Assembly: GCF_017565425.1 (NCBI RefSeq)
Contig: NZ_JAGEMK010000008.1
Span: 1 to 64,000, forward strand
Source: Actinotalea soli
Lineage (GTDB): Bacteria; Actinomycetota; Actinomycetes; Actinomycetales; Cellulomonadaceae
Length of the DNA: 64,000 nt
Direction of reading: 5' to 3'
The notes under the pieces are model-generated. The model was not told the origin of the DNA. It saw only the letters and a list, made by a program, of their open reading frames with translations, and ran no database searches. Positions 42,640-50,989 of this stretch are shown in pieces (the first letter of the stretch is position 1; the number at the start of each line of letters is the position of its first letter). The position numbers were made by a program, and so were the translations under genes.

Positions 42640-44324
42640 TCACGCCCGACGCCGCCGCGCTGCGGGGGCCGTGGCCTGGGTGGGGATCTCTGCTCGCCCC
42701 GTGACCCACCGCGTCAGCTCCTCGGCGGGCACGGGGCGGCGGTAGAGGTAGCCCTGGGCCTGGTCGCAGCCCAGCGCGACGAGGGCCGCGTGGTGCTCCT
42801 CGGTCTCGACCCCCTCGGCCACGGCCCGCAGCCCCACGCCGTGGGCGAGGTGGATGCAGCCCGCGACGATCGCCCGGTCGTGCGGGCTGTGCGCGACGCC
42901 GTCGACGAAGGTCCGGTCGATCTTGAGCTCGTCCAGGGGCAGGGTGCGCAGGTAGGTCAGGGAGGCGTAGCCGGTCCCGAAGTCGTCGACCGCGAGTCCC
43001 ACCCCGATCTCCTTGAGCTGGCCCAGGGTCGCGACCGCAGCCTCCGCGTCCTCCATGAGGGCGGTCTCGGTGATCTCCAGGATCAGCAGCGCCGGGTCCA
43101 GGCCGTACTGGTCCAGGGCGTCACGCACCGTCGGGATGAGGTTCGGGTCGCTCAGCTGCCGGGCCGAGAGGTTGACCGAGATCTCGAGCGGGGTGGGTAG
43201 CGACCGGGCCCAGGCGGCAGCCTGCTCGACCGCGGTGCGCAGCACCCACACCCCCAGCGGCCGGATGAGCCCGGACTGCTCGGCCAGTCCGATGAACTCC
43301 CCCGGCGGCACCATCCCACGCGTCGGGTGCTCCCACCGCACCAGCGCCTCGACCCCCACGGCCCGCCGGGACTGCACGTCCAGGCGGGGCTGGTAGTGCA
43401 GCACCAGCCCGCCCTGGTCGATGCTGCGACGCAGCTGCCCCAGCAGGTGCAGCCGCTCGACGGCGCCGTCCCCGTCGGTCGGGTCGTGCAGCTCCCAGCG
43501 GTGCCGGCCGCGGGCCTTGGCCCGGTGCACGGCGGCCCCCGCGCGGCGCAGCAGCTCCTCGGCGGAGCGCTGCGCGTCCTGGGCGACGGCCACCCCGATG
43601 CTCGCCGTCGTGACGACCTCGACCCCGGCCACCCGGTAGGGCATGGCGACGGCCTCGAGCAGGGAGTCGGGCAGGGCCGCGCCGTCGGAGCCGTCGACGG
43701 CGGGCTGCGCGACCGCGAACTCGTCGGCCGAGGTGCGAGCCACGACCGCGCCGGGACCGGCGGCGACCTGCAGACGCGAGGCGATGACCTTGAGCGCGAG
43801 ACCTGCGCGAGCAGGCCGGCGCGGTTGAGCAGGCCGGTCAGGGCGTCGTGGTGCGCCTGGTGCTCGCGGTCGGCCTCTGCCCCGGCCCGCCGGGCCTCCG
43901 AGCTCTCGGCCTGCCGCACCGCTTCGATGAGCCGCTGCTCGGCCTGGTCCCGGTCCCCGGCCCGGACCACGGCGACCCGTACGTGCGCACCGCCGTCCTG
44001 CGCGGCACCAGGGGCGGCCGACCGGCCCTTGCCCTCGTGGCGCGTGGCGGTGAGCACGACGGCGAGCCGCGACCGGTCCGGGCCGAGGACGTGGCAGCGG
44101 AAGCGCTCGACCACGCCGTGCAGGTGCAGCTGGGCGCTCCAGAGCGTCGCGTGCAGCACCCGGTCCCCGACGGGCAGCACCCGGGCCAGCGGGGTGCCGA
44201 CCAGTGCCTGCGCCGTCCAGCCCGTCCAGTCGAGGAAGGTGCTGTTGGCACGGACGATGATCCCGGCGTCGTCGAGCAGCAGGTAGCCGCACGGCGCACG
44301 GTCGAAGAGGTCCTCGTAGTCCAT
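42640..44324 (-). pseudogene. PAS-GGDEF-EAL gene broken by internal deletion and frameshift
   Basis: From ATG 44324 the frame encodes a PAS domain (DRAPCGYLLLDDAGIIV) and the first GGDEF helix (HDALTGLLNRAGLLAQ). At about 43794-43811 the frame shifts, and the rest of GGDEF (ARTSADEFAV) and a complete EAL domain (VEALVRW, EITETAL, DDFGTGYASL, KIDRTFV, AEGVETEEH) continue in another frame to 42640. About 35 residues, including the metal-binding DxDxFK segment, are missing. The junction shows a 7-bp repeat (GCGCGAG twice, 11 bp apart). It starts 4 nt after the RsbQ-like gene. It could instead be an assembly error. Confidence 0.8.
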
Positions 44325-44328
44325 CGGC

Positions 44329-45162
44329 TCAGGCCGTCGCGCCGGTGTAGGCGAGGATCGCTGCGGCGGTCTCCGTCGGGGCGCTGACCTGCGGGATGTG
44401 TCCGTGGGCGGACAGGCGCACCAGGCTCGAGCCGACGAGCCGCTCGTGCACGTAGAGGCCGACGTGCGGGGGCGCGAGGATGTCGTCGACGCACTGGAGC
44501 ACCAGGGCGGGGGTGGTGACCTGGGGCAGCAGGGCGCGCGCATCGGTCAGGAAGGTGACGCGGGCGAACTGCCGCGCGATCCCGGGCTCGACCACCGAGA
44601 AGCTCGCCGCGAGCTCCTCGCTCAGCGCGGGCTGCTCGGCGTTGCCCATGAGCGCCGGTGCCATGGCGGCCGACCACGCCAGGTAGTTGTCCTCGAGGGA
44701 GGCGAGCAGCTCGTCGACGTCCTCCCGGGAGAAGCCGCCCTCGTAACCGTCCTCGGGGTGGTCGACGTAGCTCGGCGAGGGAGCCAGGAGCACCAGACGG
44801 GCGACCCGCTCCGGGACGAGCACCGCGACCTGCATCGCCATCACGCAGGCTATCGAGTGCCCTACGAGGGTCACGTCCTCGAGCTCGAGCTCGGCGCAGA
44901 CCTCGAGGACGTCCTCGACGTACCCGGCGAGGGAGGAGTACCTGGCCGGGTCGTACGCGGACAGCTCGGAGCGGCCCGCACCGACGTGGTCCAGCAGGAC
45001 GACGCGGTGGTGCTCGGCGAGGATCGGGACCACGCGGGACCAGATCCCCTGGTCGCACCCGAACCCGTGCAGCAGGACCAGGACGGGCGCGCCGACGGGA
45101 CCGTGCACCTGCACGTTGTTCCTTGCTGAGGCCGCGCCCGGGCCCGCGTGCTGCACAGCCAT
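44329..45162 (-). CDS. RsbQ-like alpha/beta hydrolase
   Basis: A 277-residue hydrolase of the RsbQ/KAI2/D14 group. The catalytic Ser lies in GHSIACVMAMQ, Asp in CVDDILAP and His in SAHGHIPQ; the oxyanion loop is LLHGFGCDQGIW. In Bacillus, RsbQ supplies a ligand to the PAS domain of RsbP. Here the next gene, 4 nt downstream, begins with a PAS domain, so the pair resembles an RsbQ-PAS signalling couple with a c-di-GMP output (now broken). Start ATG 45162 has GAGAGG and GGAG nearby. Confidence 0.87.
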   Translation of the reverse strand: MAVQHAGPGAASARNNVQVHGPVGAPVLVLLHGFGCDQGIWSRVVPILAEHHRVVLLDHVGAGRSELSAYDPARYSSLAGYVEDVLEVCAELELEDVTLVGHSIACVMAMQVAVLVPERVARLVLLAPSPSYVDHPEDGYEGGFSREDVDELLASLEDNYLAWSAAMAPALMGNAEQPALSEELAASFSVVEPGIARQFARVTFLTDARALLPQVTTPALVLQCVDDILAPPHVGLYVHERLVGSSLVRLSAHGHIPQVSAPTETAAAILAYTGATA

Positions 45163-45272
45163 GCTCCGCCTCTCCCCCACCGCTCTGCAGGAGTCATCGT
45201 CATCCGCGGGCGTGACTTGAGTCGGGGGAGGCGATGCGGGGAGGTGCGGGACGCGTGCATGCAGGCCGGGAT

Positions 45273-45788
45273 CTACCCCGTCGAGGTGCTGCCGCCCGAG
45301 GACGAGGCCTGATCGGAGGGCTCGTCGAGCCCGGCCCAGTCGCGCAGGAGCGGGATGAGCTCGGCGGGGAGCGTCTCGAGGGCGGGGAGCGCCGTGGTCC
45401 GGCCCGCGTGGTGCACGACGACGTGCTCGCTCCAGGTGGGGCGGCCAGGGACGTTGCCCTCGACGTCGGTGACCTGCTCGCGAAGGATCTCGACGGTGCG
45501 CAGGCCGACGCGCACGGCGAGCTCGTCTGACGTGATGGTGAGCATGGTGCGGCTCGCGACGACCTGCCCGAGCCAGATCGCCACCAGCACCACGCCGCAG
45601 AGCAGCAGAGGCAGCGAGAACCGCGAGCCGGACCCCATGGCGAGGGCGACCCCCTGGAGCACGACCTGCGCCAGAGCACACCCCACGAGGACCCAGGCGA
45701 CCCGCCGGGAGAAGCCTGACTGCCCGATCACCCTCTCCACGTCCGGACCCTGACCGTCGACCGGCTCGTTCTCCCGTGACGTCCCCAT
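45273..45788 (-). CDS. small membrane protein, paralogue B of a tandem pair
   Basis: A 171-residue protein with two membrane helices (about 30-75) followed by a PH-like beta domain. It shares with its upstream neighbour the segments VRTVEI, VEGNVP, VVHHAGRT, ALPALE and LIPLLRDWA, so the two arose by tandem duplication. The C-terminus is Ser/Gly-rich. Start ATG 45788 overlaps the stop of the paralogue (TGATG). Function unknown; PH-like membrane proteins of this layout are common and uncharacterised in Actinobacteria. Confidence 0.7.
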   Translation of the reverse strand: MGTSRENEPVDGQGPDVERVIGQSGFSRRVAWVLVGCALAQVVLQGVALAMGSGSRFSLPLLLCGVVLVAIWLGQVVASRTMLTITSDELAVRVGLRTVEILREQVTDVEGNVPGRPTWSEHVVVHHAGRTTALPALETLPAELIPLLRDWAGLDEPSDQASSSGGSTSTG

Positions 45789-46270
45789 CAGCGGCCCTCG
45801 TGGTCACTCTCGGATCGCGCCCAGTCGCGCAGCAGCGGGACGAGCTCGACCGGCGGGAGCTCGAGTGCAGGCAAGACCCTCGTCCGGCCCGCGTGGTGCA
45901 CGACGGCATGCCTGCTCCACGGGAGGCGATCCGGGACGTTGCCCTCGACGCCGGTGATCCCGCTCCTCGGGATCTCCACCGTGCGCACGCCGTAGGGGAT
46001 CACCAACCGATCAGTCCTGATCAGCATCGGGCGCTGGGCGAGCCTGAACTGCATCACCCCGACAAGCGCCAGGCCGACGCCGCAGGTGAGAAGGATCCAC
46101 GCGAACGCGGCCGTCCCCCGCCCCGTCACCAGGACGAGCACCTGGAGGGCGACGTGGGCCCCTCCCAGGGCGACGAAGCCCCACGCCAAGCCCCGGGAGG
46201 TGCGTGCCTGCCCGATGGCTCGAACCTCGCGCCCTCCACCGTCCTCGCCACCCGTCGGCAGACTCGCCAC
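45788..46270 (-). CDS. small membrane protein, paralogue A of a tandem pair
   Basis: A 160-residue protein with two membrane helices (about 28-75) and a C-terminal PH-like domain. Compared with paralogue B, the soluble half is well conserved and the membrane half diverged. GTG 46270 begins 9 nt after the GH13 gene stop, so the three genes are probably one transcript. A Gly/Glu-rich N-terminus (TGGEDGGGREV) precedes the first helix. Function unknown. Confidence 0.7.
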   Translation of the reverse strand: MASLPTGGEDGGGREVRAIGQARTSRGLAWGFVALGGAHVALQVLVLVTGRGTAAFAWILLTCGVGLALVGVMQFRLAQRPMLIRTDRLVIPYGVRTVEIPRSGITGVEGNVPDRLPWSRHAVVHHAGRTRVLPALELPPVELVPLLRDWARSESDHEGR

Positions 46271-46279
46271 GGCCCTGCC

Positions 46280-47932
46280 TCACACCAGCCGCTTGGACCC
46301 CGAACGGATCACGCGCATCCACCGGTGATCGTAGCCATCGAGGTTGACCTCGAGCCGGCCCTCGTCGTCGAGCTGGTAGGGCCGGTCCTCGAGCATGTCG
46401 ACCAGGCGGGTGGAGGAGTCGACCTCGGTCACCTGGAGCGTGACGGTGCGGCCGTCGGGGGCGAAGTTGTGCAGGGCGATCAGCTGACGGTCGTCGAGGG
46501 TGAGCGCGTGGGCGATGACGCAGGGGTGTCCGGTCTCGAGGATCTCGAGCTCGCCCCAGCCGATCTCGGGGGACTTGCGGTACGCCGAGATCAGGCCACG
46601 GACCTGGTGCAGCAGCGAGGTGGTGTCGTGCATCTGGTCCGAGACGTTGACGTGCTCGGGGCCGAACCCGCCCTCGACCACGGGGAACGGGAGGGCCTCG
46701 GGGTCGGCGTCGGAGAACCCGGCGTTCTTCTCGTCGCACCACTGCATGGGGGTGCGCACCGCCGACCGGCGGGGCAGGGTCTCGTGCTCACCCATGCCGA
46801 TCTCCTCGCCGTAGTACAGGACCGGGGACCCGGGCAGGGAGAACATCAGGCTGTAGACCATGCTGATGCGGCGGGGGTCGCCGTCGAGCATCGGGGGCAG
46901 ACGGCGGGTGATCCCGCGGCCGTGGATGCGCTGCCGCTCCTCGGGGGCGAAGGCCTCGAACACCTCGTTGCGCTCGTCCTCGCTCAGCTGGTCGAGGGTC
47001 AGCTCGTCGTGGTTGCGGACGAAGTTGCCCCACTGGTTGGTCGGGGCCGTCGCGGGCCGCGAGCGCAGGGCCTCGATGAGCGGGGTCGCGTCCTGGCGGG
47101 CGAGGGCCAGGTAGAGCTGCTGGTTCCCGACGAAGTCGAACTGCATGGTGAGCTCGTCCCCCTCCTCGTTGCCGAAGAAGTCGACCTGGTCGGCGTAGGG
47201 CAGGTTCACCTCGCCGAGCATCACCCCCGAGCCGCTGCGTCGGCCCACGTAGCCGCGCAGGGTGCGCAGGTACTCGTGCTCGCGCTGTCCCTCGTCGCTC
47301 TGGATGAGGAAGGGCACGGCGTCGACGCGGAAGCCGTCCACGCCCATCTGCAGCCAGAAGCCGATGACCTTGGCGATCTCGTCGCGCACGGCCGGGTTGG
47401 TCGTGTCGAGGTCGGGCTGGTGGCGGTAGAACGAGTGCTCGTAGTACTTCCCGGCGACCTCGTCGTAGTGCCAGACCCCGTCCTCGACGTCGGGGAACAT
47501 GTTGGCGCGCTGCTCGGCCGGGGGCTCGTCCCGCCAGTTGTAGAAGTCGCGGTACCGGCTCGACGGGTCGCTGCGCGAGGCCTGGAACCAGGGGTGCTGG
47601 TCCGAGGTGTGGTTGACCACGAGGTCGACGATGAGCCGCATGCCGCGGTCCTTCGCGGTGCGCACCACCTCGACGAAGTCCCCGAGGTGCCCGTAGCGCG
47701 GGTCGACCCCCACGTAGTCGGAGATGTCGTACCCGTTGTCCTGACGCGGGGAGGGGTACATCGGTGCGAGCCACAGGCAGGTGACCCCGAGGTCGGCGAG
47801 GTAGTCCAGGCGGTGGGCCAGGCCTTCCAGGTCGCCGATGCCGTCGTCGTCCCAGTCCAGGAAGGTCTCGAGGTTGAGGTTGTAGAAGACGGCGGTCTTC
47901 CACCACAGGTCGCTGGTGTCGGTGACTCGCAC
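46280..47932 (-). CDS. GH13 alpha-glucan enzyme, trehalose-synthase-like
   Basis: A 550-residue glycoside hydrolase family 13 enzyme close to trehalose synthase/oligo-glucosidase types. The (beta/alpha)8 motifs are intact: VDLVVNHTSDQHPWF (I), GFRVDAVPF with the nucleophile Asp (II), VMLGEVNLP with the acid Glu (III) and FVRNHDELTLDQL with the third Asp (IV). A C-terminal beta domain ends MRVIRSGSKRLV. Substrate could be maltose or trehalose; TreS usually has 570-600 residues. The start is probably GTG 47932 (RVTDTSDLWWK). It is followed by the two membrane paralogues with a 9-nt gap. Confidence 0.82.
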   Translation of the reverse strand: MRVTDTSDLWWKTAVFYNLNLETFLDWDDDGIGDLEGLAHRLDYLADLGVTCLWLAPMYPSPRQDNGYDISDYVGVDPRYGHLGDFVEVVRTAKDRGMRLIVDLVVNHTSDQHPWFQASRSDPSSRYRDFYNWRDEPPAEQRANMFPDVEDGVWHYDEVAGKYYEHSFYRHQPDLDTTNPAVRDEIAKVIGFWLQMGVDGFRVDAVPFLIQSDEGQREHEYLRTLRGYVGRRSGSGVMLGEVNLPYADQVDFFGNEEGDELTMQFDFVGNQQLYLALARQDATPLIEALRSRPATAPTNQWGNFVRNHDELTLDQLSEDERNEVFEAFAPEERQRIHGRGITRRLPPMLDGDPRRISMVYSLMFSLPGSPVLYYGEEIGMGEHETLPRRSAVRTPMQWCDEKNAGFSDADPEALPFPVVEGGFGPEHVNVSDQMHDTTSLLHQVRGLISAYRKSPEIGWGELEILETGHPCVIAHALTLDDRQLIALHNFAPDGRTVTLQVTEVDSSTRLVDMLEDRPYQLDDEGRLEVNLDGYDHRWMRVIRSGSKRLV

Positions 47933-47990
47933 GGTGCGTGGGCTCCCAGGGTCGGTGGCGTCGGTCTCCCATCGTCCACGCCTTCGGGCC

Positions 47991-48200
47991 TCACAGCATG
48001 TCGGGCACCCTGGCGACGGCCTCCGCGCGGCTCGCGACACCCAGCTTGCGGTACACGCTGGCCACCTGGGACTTCACGGTGTTGCGCGTGACGTAGAGGC
48101 TGCGGGCGATCTCCTCGAGGGTCGCCTCCTCGGCGAGGAGCGCGAGCACCACCTGCTCACGCTGCGTGAGGCGGGTCTCGGTCTGTGGCGGCGTGTGCAT
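47991..48200 (-). CDS. solo LuxR-type helix-turn-helix protein
   Basis: A 69-residue protein that is only a LuxR/GerE DNA-binding domain (LTQREQVVLALLAEEATLEEIARSLYVTRNTVKSQVASVYRKLG, in pieces over 12-55). Receiver and ligand domains are absent. It may be a free-standing regulator, like some sporulation-type GerE proteins, or the remnant of a MalT-like regulator of the adjacent GH13 gene, which it precedes by 58 nt. ATG 48200 has no strong ribosome site. Confidence 0.7.
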   Translation of the reverse strand: MHTPPQTETRLTQREQVVLALLAEEATLEEIARSLYVTRNTVKSQVASVYRKLGVASRAEAVARVPDML

Positions 48201-48358
48201 GGCTCTCCCCTGGGTCGACGGCGTGTTCAGGGGAGGTTCGGAGCGGACGGACCCGCGGATGGGTCCGGAGCCCGGGCGTCTCCGCGCCCCCCCGACGGCG
48301 GAATGCGTCGCCGGGCGCGACCGTTCTGGTCCGTACCGCCGTCGGACCGAGAGGGATC

Positions 48359-49204
48359 ATGAGCCAGCGCACCATCGTCATCACCGGGGCCAGCGACGGG
48401 ATCGGCGCCGCGGCCGCCCGGGACCTCGCCGCCGCCGGGGACCGTGTCATCGTCGTCGGCCGGTCCCCGGAGAAGACCAGGGCCGTGGCCGAGCAGGCCG
48501 GAGCCCCCTTCCACCTGGCCGACTTCGCGGACCTGGCGCAGGTGCGGCGCCTGGCCGAGGAGCTGCGCGAGACCTCCCCGCGGATCGACGTCCTGGTGAA
48601 CAACGCCGGGGGGATCATGGGGCCGCGCGCCCTCACCGGGGACGGCCACGAGAAGACCCTGCAGGTCAACCACCTCGCGCCCTTCCTGCTGACGCACCTG
48701 CTGATGGACGTGCTCACGGCGTCCTCCGCCACGGTGATCAACACCTCGAGCGTCGCGGCTCGCCTGTTCGGCCGCATCGACGTGGCCGACCTGCACAACG
48801 AGCGCGGCTACTCCCCCAACAAGGCCTACGGGGACGGCAAGCTCGCCAACATCCTGTTCACCAAGGAGCTGCACCGTCGTCACGGGGCGGAGGGCATCTC
48901 CGCCGCGGCCTTCCACCCCGGCACCGTCGCCACGAACTTCGCGGCCGACTCGACCAGCATCATGCGCTGGGTCTACCGCACGCCGCTGCGCCACCTGGTG
49001 CTCACGAGCCCCGAGGCCGGGGCCGACACCCTGCTCTGGCTGGCCCGCGGCATCCCGGGCCACGACTGGGCGCCGGGCGAGTACTACGAGAAGCGCCGCC
49101 CCACCCGGACCAACCCCCAGGCCGACGACGGCGCCCTCGCGGCAGCGCTGTGGGAGGAGAGCGCACGGCTCGTGGGCCTCGCCCCGCAGGCCACCTCGGG
49201 CTGA
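48359..49204 (+). CDS. short-chain dehydrogenase/reductase
   Basis: A 281-residue SDR resembling retinol dehydrogenase/WW-oxidoreductase types. The cofactor motif is TGASDGIGAA, then NNAGGIMG, Ser in INTSSVAAR, and the YxxxK pair in AYGDGKLAN. Arg in VVGRSPEK suggests NADP(H). Substrate unknown. GAGAGGG precedes ATG 48359. It diverges from the solo LuxR gene across 158 bp. Confidence 0.88.
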   Translation: MSQRTIVITGASDGIGAAAARDLAAAGDRVIVVGRSPEKTRAVAEQAGAPFHLADFADLAQVRRLAEELRETSPRIDVLVNNAGGIMGPRALTGDGHEKTLQVNHLAPFLLTHLLMDVLTASSATVINTSSVAARLFGRIDVADLHNERGYSPNKAYGDGKLANILFTKELHRRHGAEGISAAAFHPGTVATNFAADSTSIMRWVYRTPLRHLVLTSPEAGADTLLWLARGIPGHDWAPGEYYEKRRPTRTNPQADDGALAAALWEESARLVGLAPQATSG

Positions 49205-49253
49205 CCTCGCGCGGCGCCCGCTGCTGAGCCTGCTGGCCATCCACACCTGCGCA

Positions 49254-49263
49254 CATCATGATG
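49254..49263. promoter_or_regulatory. palindrome at the arsR-type promoter
   Basis: CATCATGATG is a perfect palindrome whose right half holds a -10-like CATGAT (49257-49262), exactly 6 nt before the ATG at 49269. It is flanked by TGCGCA and TGCGTGCA, echoing the larger palindrome downstream, so the same regulator may bind both. Confidence 0.5.
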
Positions 49264-49268
49264 CGTGC

Positions 49269-49613
49269 ATGCCTAGTTCACCGCAGGTCGACCGGCTCGT
49301 GGAGCGCTACGCCGGGGTGGGTGAGCTCTTCGGGGTGCTCGCCTCCCCCATCCGGGTGGCGATCATCGACCAGCTCAGCCTCGGTGAACGGCGCGTGGGC
49401 GAGCTGGTCGAGGCCCTGGAGGTGTCCCAGCCCCTGGTCTCGCAGCACCTCCGTGTGCTGCGTACCGCGCACCTGGTGGTCGGGGTGCGCCGCGGGCGCG
49501 AGGTCGCCTACTCGCTGAGCGACGAGCACGTGGCCCACATCGTGCGGGACGCCCTGGCCCACGCGAACGAGCACGGCAACCCGGTGTTGCATGCGCACGT
49601 GCGCATGCAATGA
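49269..49613 (+). CDS. ArsR/SmtB-family regulator, probably metal-responsive
   Basis: A 114-residue winged-helix regulator (VGELVEALEVSQPLVSQHLRVLRTAHLVVGVRRGREVAYSL). The C-terminal helix has closely placed His/Asp residues (DEHVAHIVRDALAHANEHG, then HAHVRM), resembling the alpha5 zinc site of SmtB/CzrA types. No Cys metal site is seen. It is followed by a His-rich protein gene, so zinc, nickel or cobalt sensing is likely. It is probably leaderless (CATGAT box 6 nt upstream). The last codons and the operator of the next gene coincide. Confidence 0.85.
   Translation: MPSSPQVDRLVERYAGVGELFGVLASPIRVAIIDQLSLGERRVGELVEALEVSQPLVSQHLRVLRTAHLVVGVRRGREVAYSLSDEHVAHIVRDALAHANEHGNPVLHAHVRMQ
49587..49610. 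promoter_or_regulatory. perfect 24-bp palindrome before the His-rich gene
   Basis: TTGCATGCGCAC (49587-49598) is followed directly by its reverse complement, giving 12-bp arms with no spacer. It covers the last codons of the ArsR gene and ends directly before its stop. A -10-like TGCAAT (49606-49611) overlaps its right end, 9 nt before the ATG of the His-rich gene. It is a strong candidate operator for the ArsR protein. Confidence 0.75.
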
Positions 49614-49620
49614 TGGGCCC

Positions 49621-49920
49621 ATGACGACACTCGAGCACGAGACGCACACCGAGCACACCCACCAGCACGGCACCGACTGCGGCCACGCCGCCGTCCAGCA
49701 CGAGGACCACACGGACTTCCTGCACGACGGGCACGCCCACCACGAGCACGAGGGCCACTACGACGAGCACCCCGTCGCCGGGCACGTCGAGGCCGAGGGC
49801 CACGACCACGAGCACGGCGAGGCCTGCGGGCACGAGGTCGTCGAGCACGACGGGCACAAGGACTACCTGCACGGCGAGCACCGCCACGCTGCCCACGAGG
49901 GTCACTACGACGAGCACTGA
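49621..49920 (+). CDS. histidine-rich metal-binding protein
   Basis: A 99-residue protein, roughly one third His, very acidic, with two halves that repeat each other (AVQHEDHTDFLHDGHAHHEHEGHYDEH and VVEHDGHKDYLHGEHRHAAHEGHYDEH in pieces). Each half also has one Cys (DCGH, ACGH). No signal peptide or membrane helix. It should bind several Zn or Ni ions, acting as a store, buffer or chaperone. Expression is probably controlled by the preceding ArsR protein through the 24-bp palindrome. Confidence 0.8.
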   Translation: MTTLEHETHTEHTHQHGTDCGHAAVQHEDHTDFLHDGHAHHEHEGHYDEHPVAGHVEAEGHDHEHGEACGHEVVEHDGHKDYLHGEHRHAAHEGHYDEH

Positions 49921-49926
49921 CCCCGT

Positions 49927-49976
49927 CGTCCGTCACCCACTCGGCCCTGGGTCGCGCCCGCGACGGGTGACGGACG
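49927..49976. terminator. long inverted repeat downstream of the His-rich gene
   Basis: Arms CGTCCGTCACCC (49927-49938) and GGGTGACGGACG (49965-49976) pair over 12 bp around a 26-nt centre that can itself fold. Its place 7 nt after the stop suggests termination, although the long loop would also suit a protein-binding site. A -10-like TAGTGT for the next gene follows at 49980-49985. Confidence 0.5.
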
Positions 49977-50028
49977 CGGTAGTGTCCCGGCGGCCGTCCT
50001 CCTGACGGCCACGGACCAGGGAGCAGAC

Positions 50029-50523
50029 GTGAGAGACACCTCAGGGGCAGACTTCGCAGTCATCGGGGTGGTGCTCTACCTCCTCTTCATGCTCGCGATC
50101 CTCGCCTTCGGCATCTACTGCTACATGCGGGTGGCGGGCAAGGCGGGGTTCCCGAGCTGGTACGGGATCCTCGCACTGGTACCCATCGCGAACATCGTCG
50201 TACTGATCATGTTCGTCTTCACCGAGTGGCCCATCGAGCGCGAGAACAAGGCGATGCTCGCGGCCCTGCAGGACGACCGCCCGCCCTTCGGTCAGCTCGG
50301 CGGGCCGGGGCAGACCGGCCCGGGGTACGGACAGGGCGCCGGGTACGCCCAGGCTCCTGGGTACGGGCCCGGCTACGGCCAGCCCTCCCCCTACGGCCAG
50401 GCTCCCGGGTACAGCCAGCAGGGGCCGACCCCTGATGGCGCACAGCCCGGCTACCCGCAGCAGGGCCAGCAGCCGCCCGCCCCGGGGCACGACCCCCAGC
50501 AGCCGACGCCGCCCCAGGCCTGA
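50029..50523 (+). CDS. DUF5684-like membrane protein with Gly/Tyr/Pro-rich tail
   Basis: A 164-residue protein. Two or three hydrophobic helices (about 10-65; KAGFPSWYGILALVPIANIVVLIMF) form a DUF5684-like core. A tail of about 75 residues is rich in GYGQ, APGY and PQQ repeats and probably disordered. GTG 50029 is preceded by AGGGAG. Function unknown. Confidence 0.75.
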   Translation: MRDTSGADFAVIGVVLYLLFMLAILAFGIYCYMRVAGKAGFPSWYGILALVPIANIVVLIMFVFTEWPIERENKAMLAALQDDRPPFGQLGGPGQTGPGYGQGAGYAQAPGYGPGYGQPSPYGQAPGYSQQGPTPDGAQPGYPQQGQQPPAPGHDPQQPTPPQA

Positions 50524-50547
50524 CCCACCGGAGGCCGCCCGGCAGGA

Positions 50548-50958
50548 TCACTCCTGCCGGGCCGCCCCCCACCCGTGCCACCGCTCCACGGCCAGGTGGA
50601 CGCTGACCCGGGGACGGTCGCGGACCGCGTAGTCCTGCCCGGTGTAGTGGTTCGCCAACCGGTCGATGTCACGCAGCCCCTCGTCGTCGACGATCGAGAC
50701 CACTCGGCCCTGCAGGCTGACATGGGTGTACCAGTCGTCCTCGGCGAGGGCCGTGAGGGAGACGCGAGGGTCTGCCTCGAGGTGCTTGAGCCGCGCCCGG
50801 CCGGCGTCGAGGCCCAGCAGCACCGTGCCGTCCTCCTCGACCAGGTACCAGGTCGCGACCGTGACAGGCCGGCCGTCGGCGGCCACGGTGGCCATCACTG
50901 CAGGGTTGGGCCGCGCGAGCAGGGCTGCGACGTCCTCAGGCAGGGGCGGGACAGGCAT
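50548..50958 (-). CDS. PPOX-class F420/FMN-dependent oxidoreductase
   Basis: A 136-residue split-barrel flavin/deazaflavin protein (pyridoxamine-phosphate-oxidase-like). Typical segments are AVMATVAADGRPVTVATWYLV, LGLDAGRARLKHLEADPRVSLTAL and GRVVSIVDDEG. Such small proteins in Actinobacteria often bind F420. Substrate unknown. With the LLM enzyme it supports F420 use by this organism. Confidence 0.85.
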   Translation of the reverse strand: MPVPPLPEDVAALLARPNPAVMATVAADGRPVTVATWYLVEEDGTVLLGLDAGRARLKHLEADPRVSLTALAEDDWYTHVSLQGRVVSIVDDEGLRDIDRLANHYTGQDYAVRDRPRVSVHLAVERWHGWGAARQE

Positions 50959-50989
50959 CAGGACCTCCGGGGCTGGGCTCAGACGCTGG

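Noticed and set aside
45244-45303. Short plus-strand frame ending PPEDEA, antisense to the end of paralogue B
   Set aside because: No ribosome site, no upstream gene continuing into it and no recognisable relative; probably chance.
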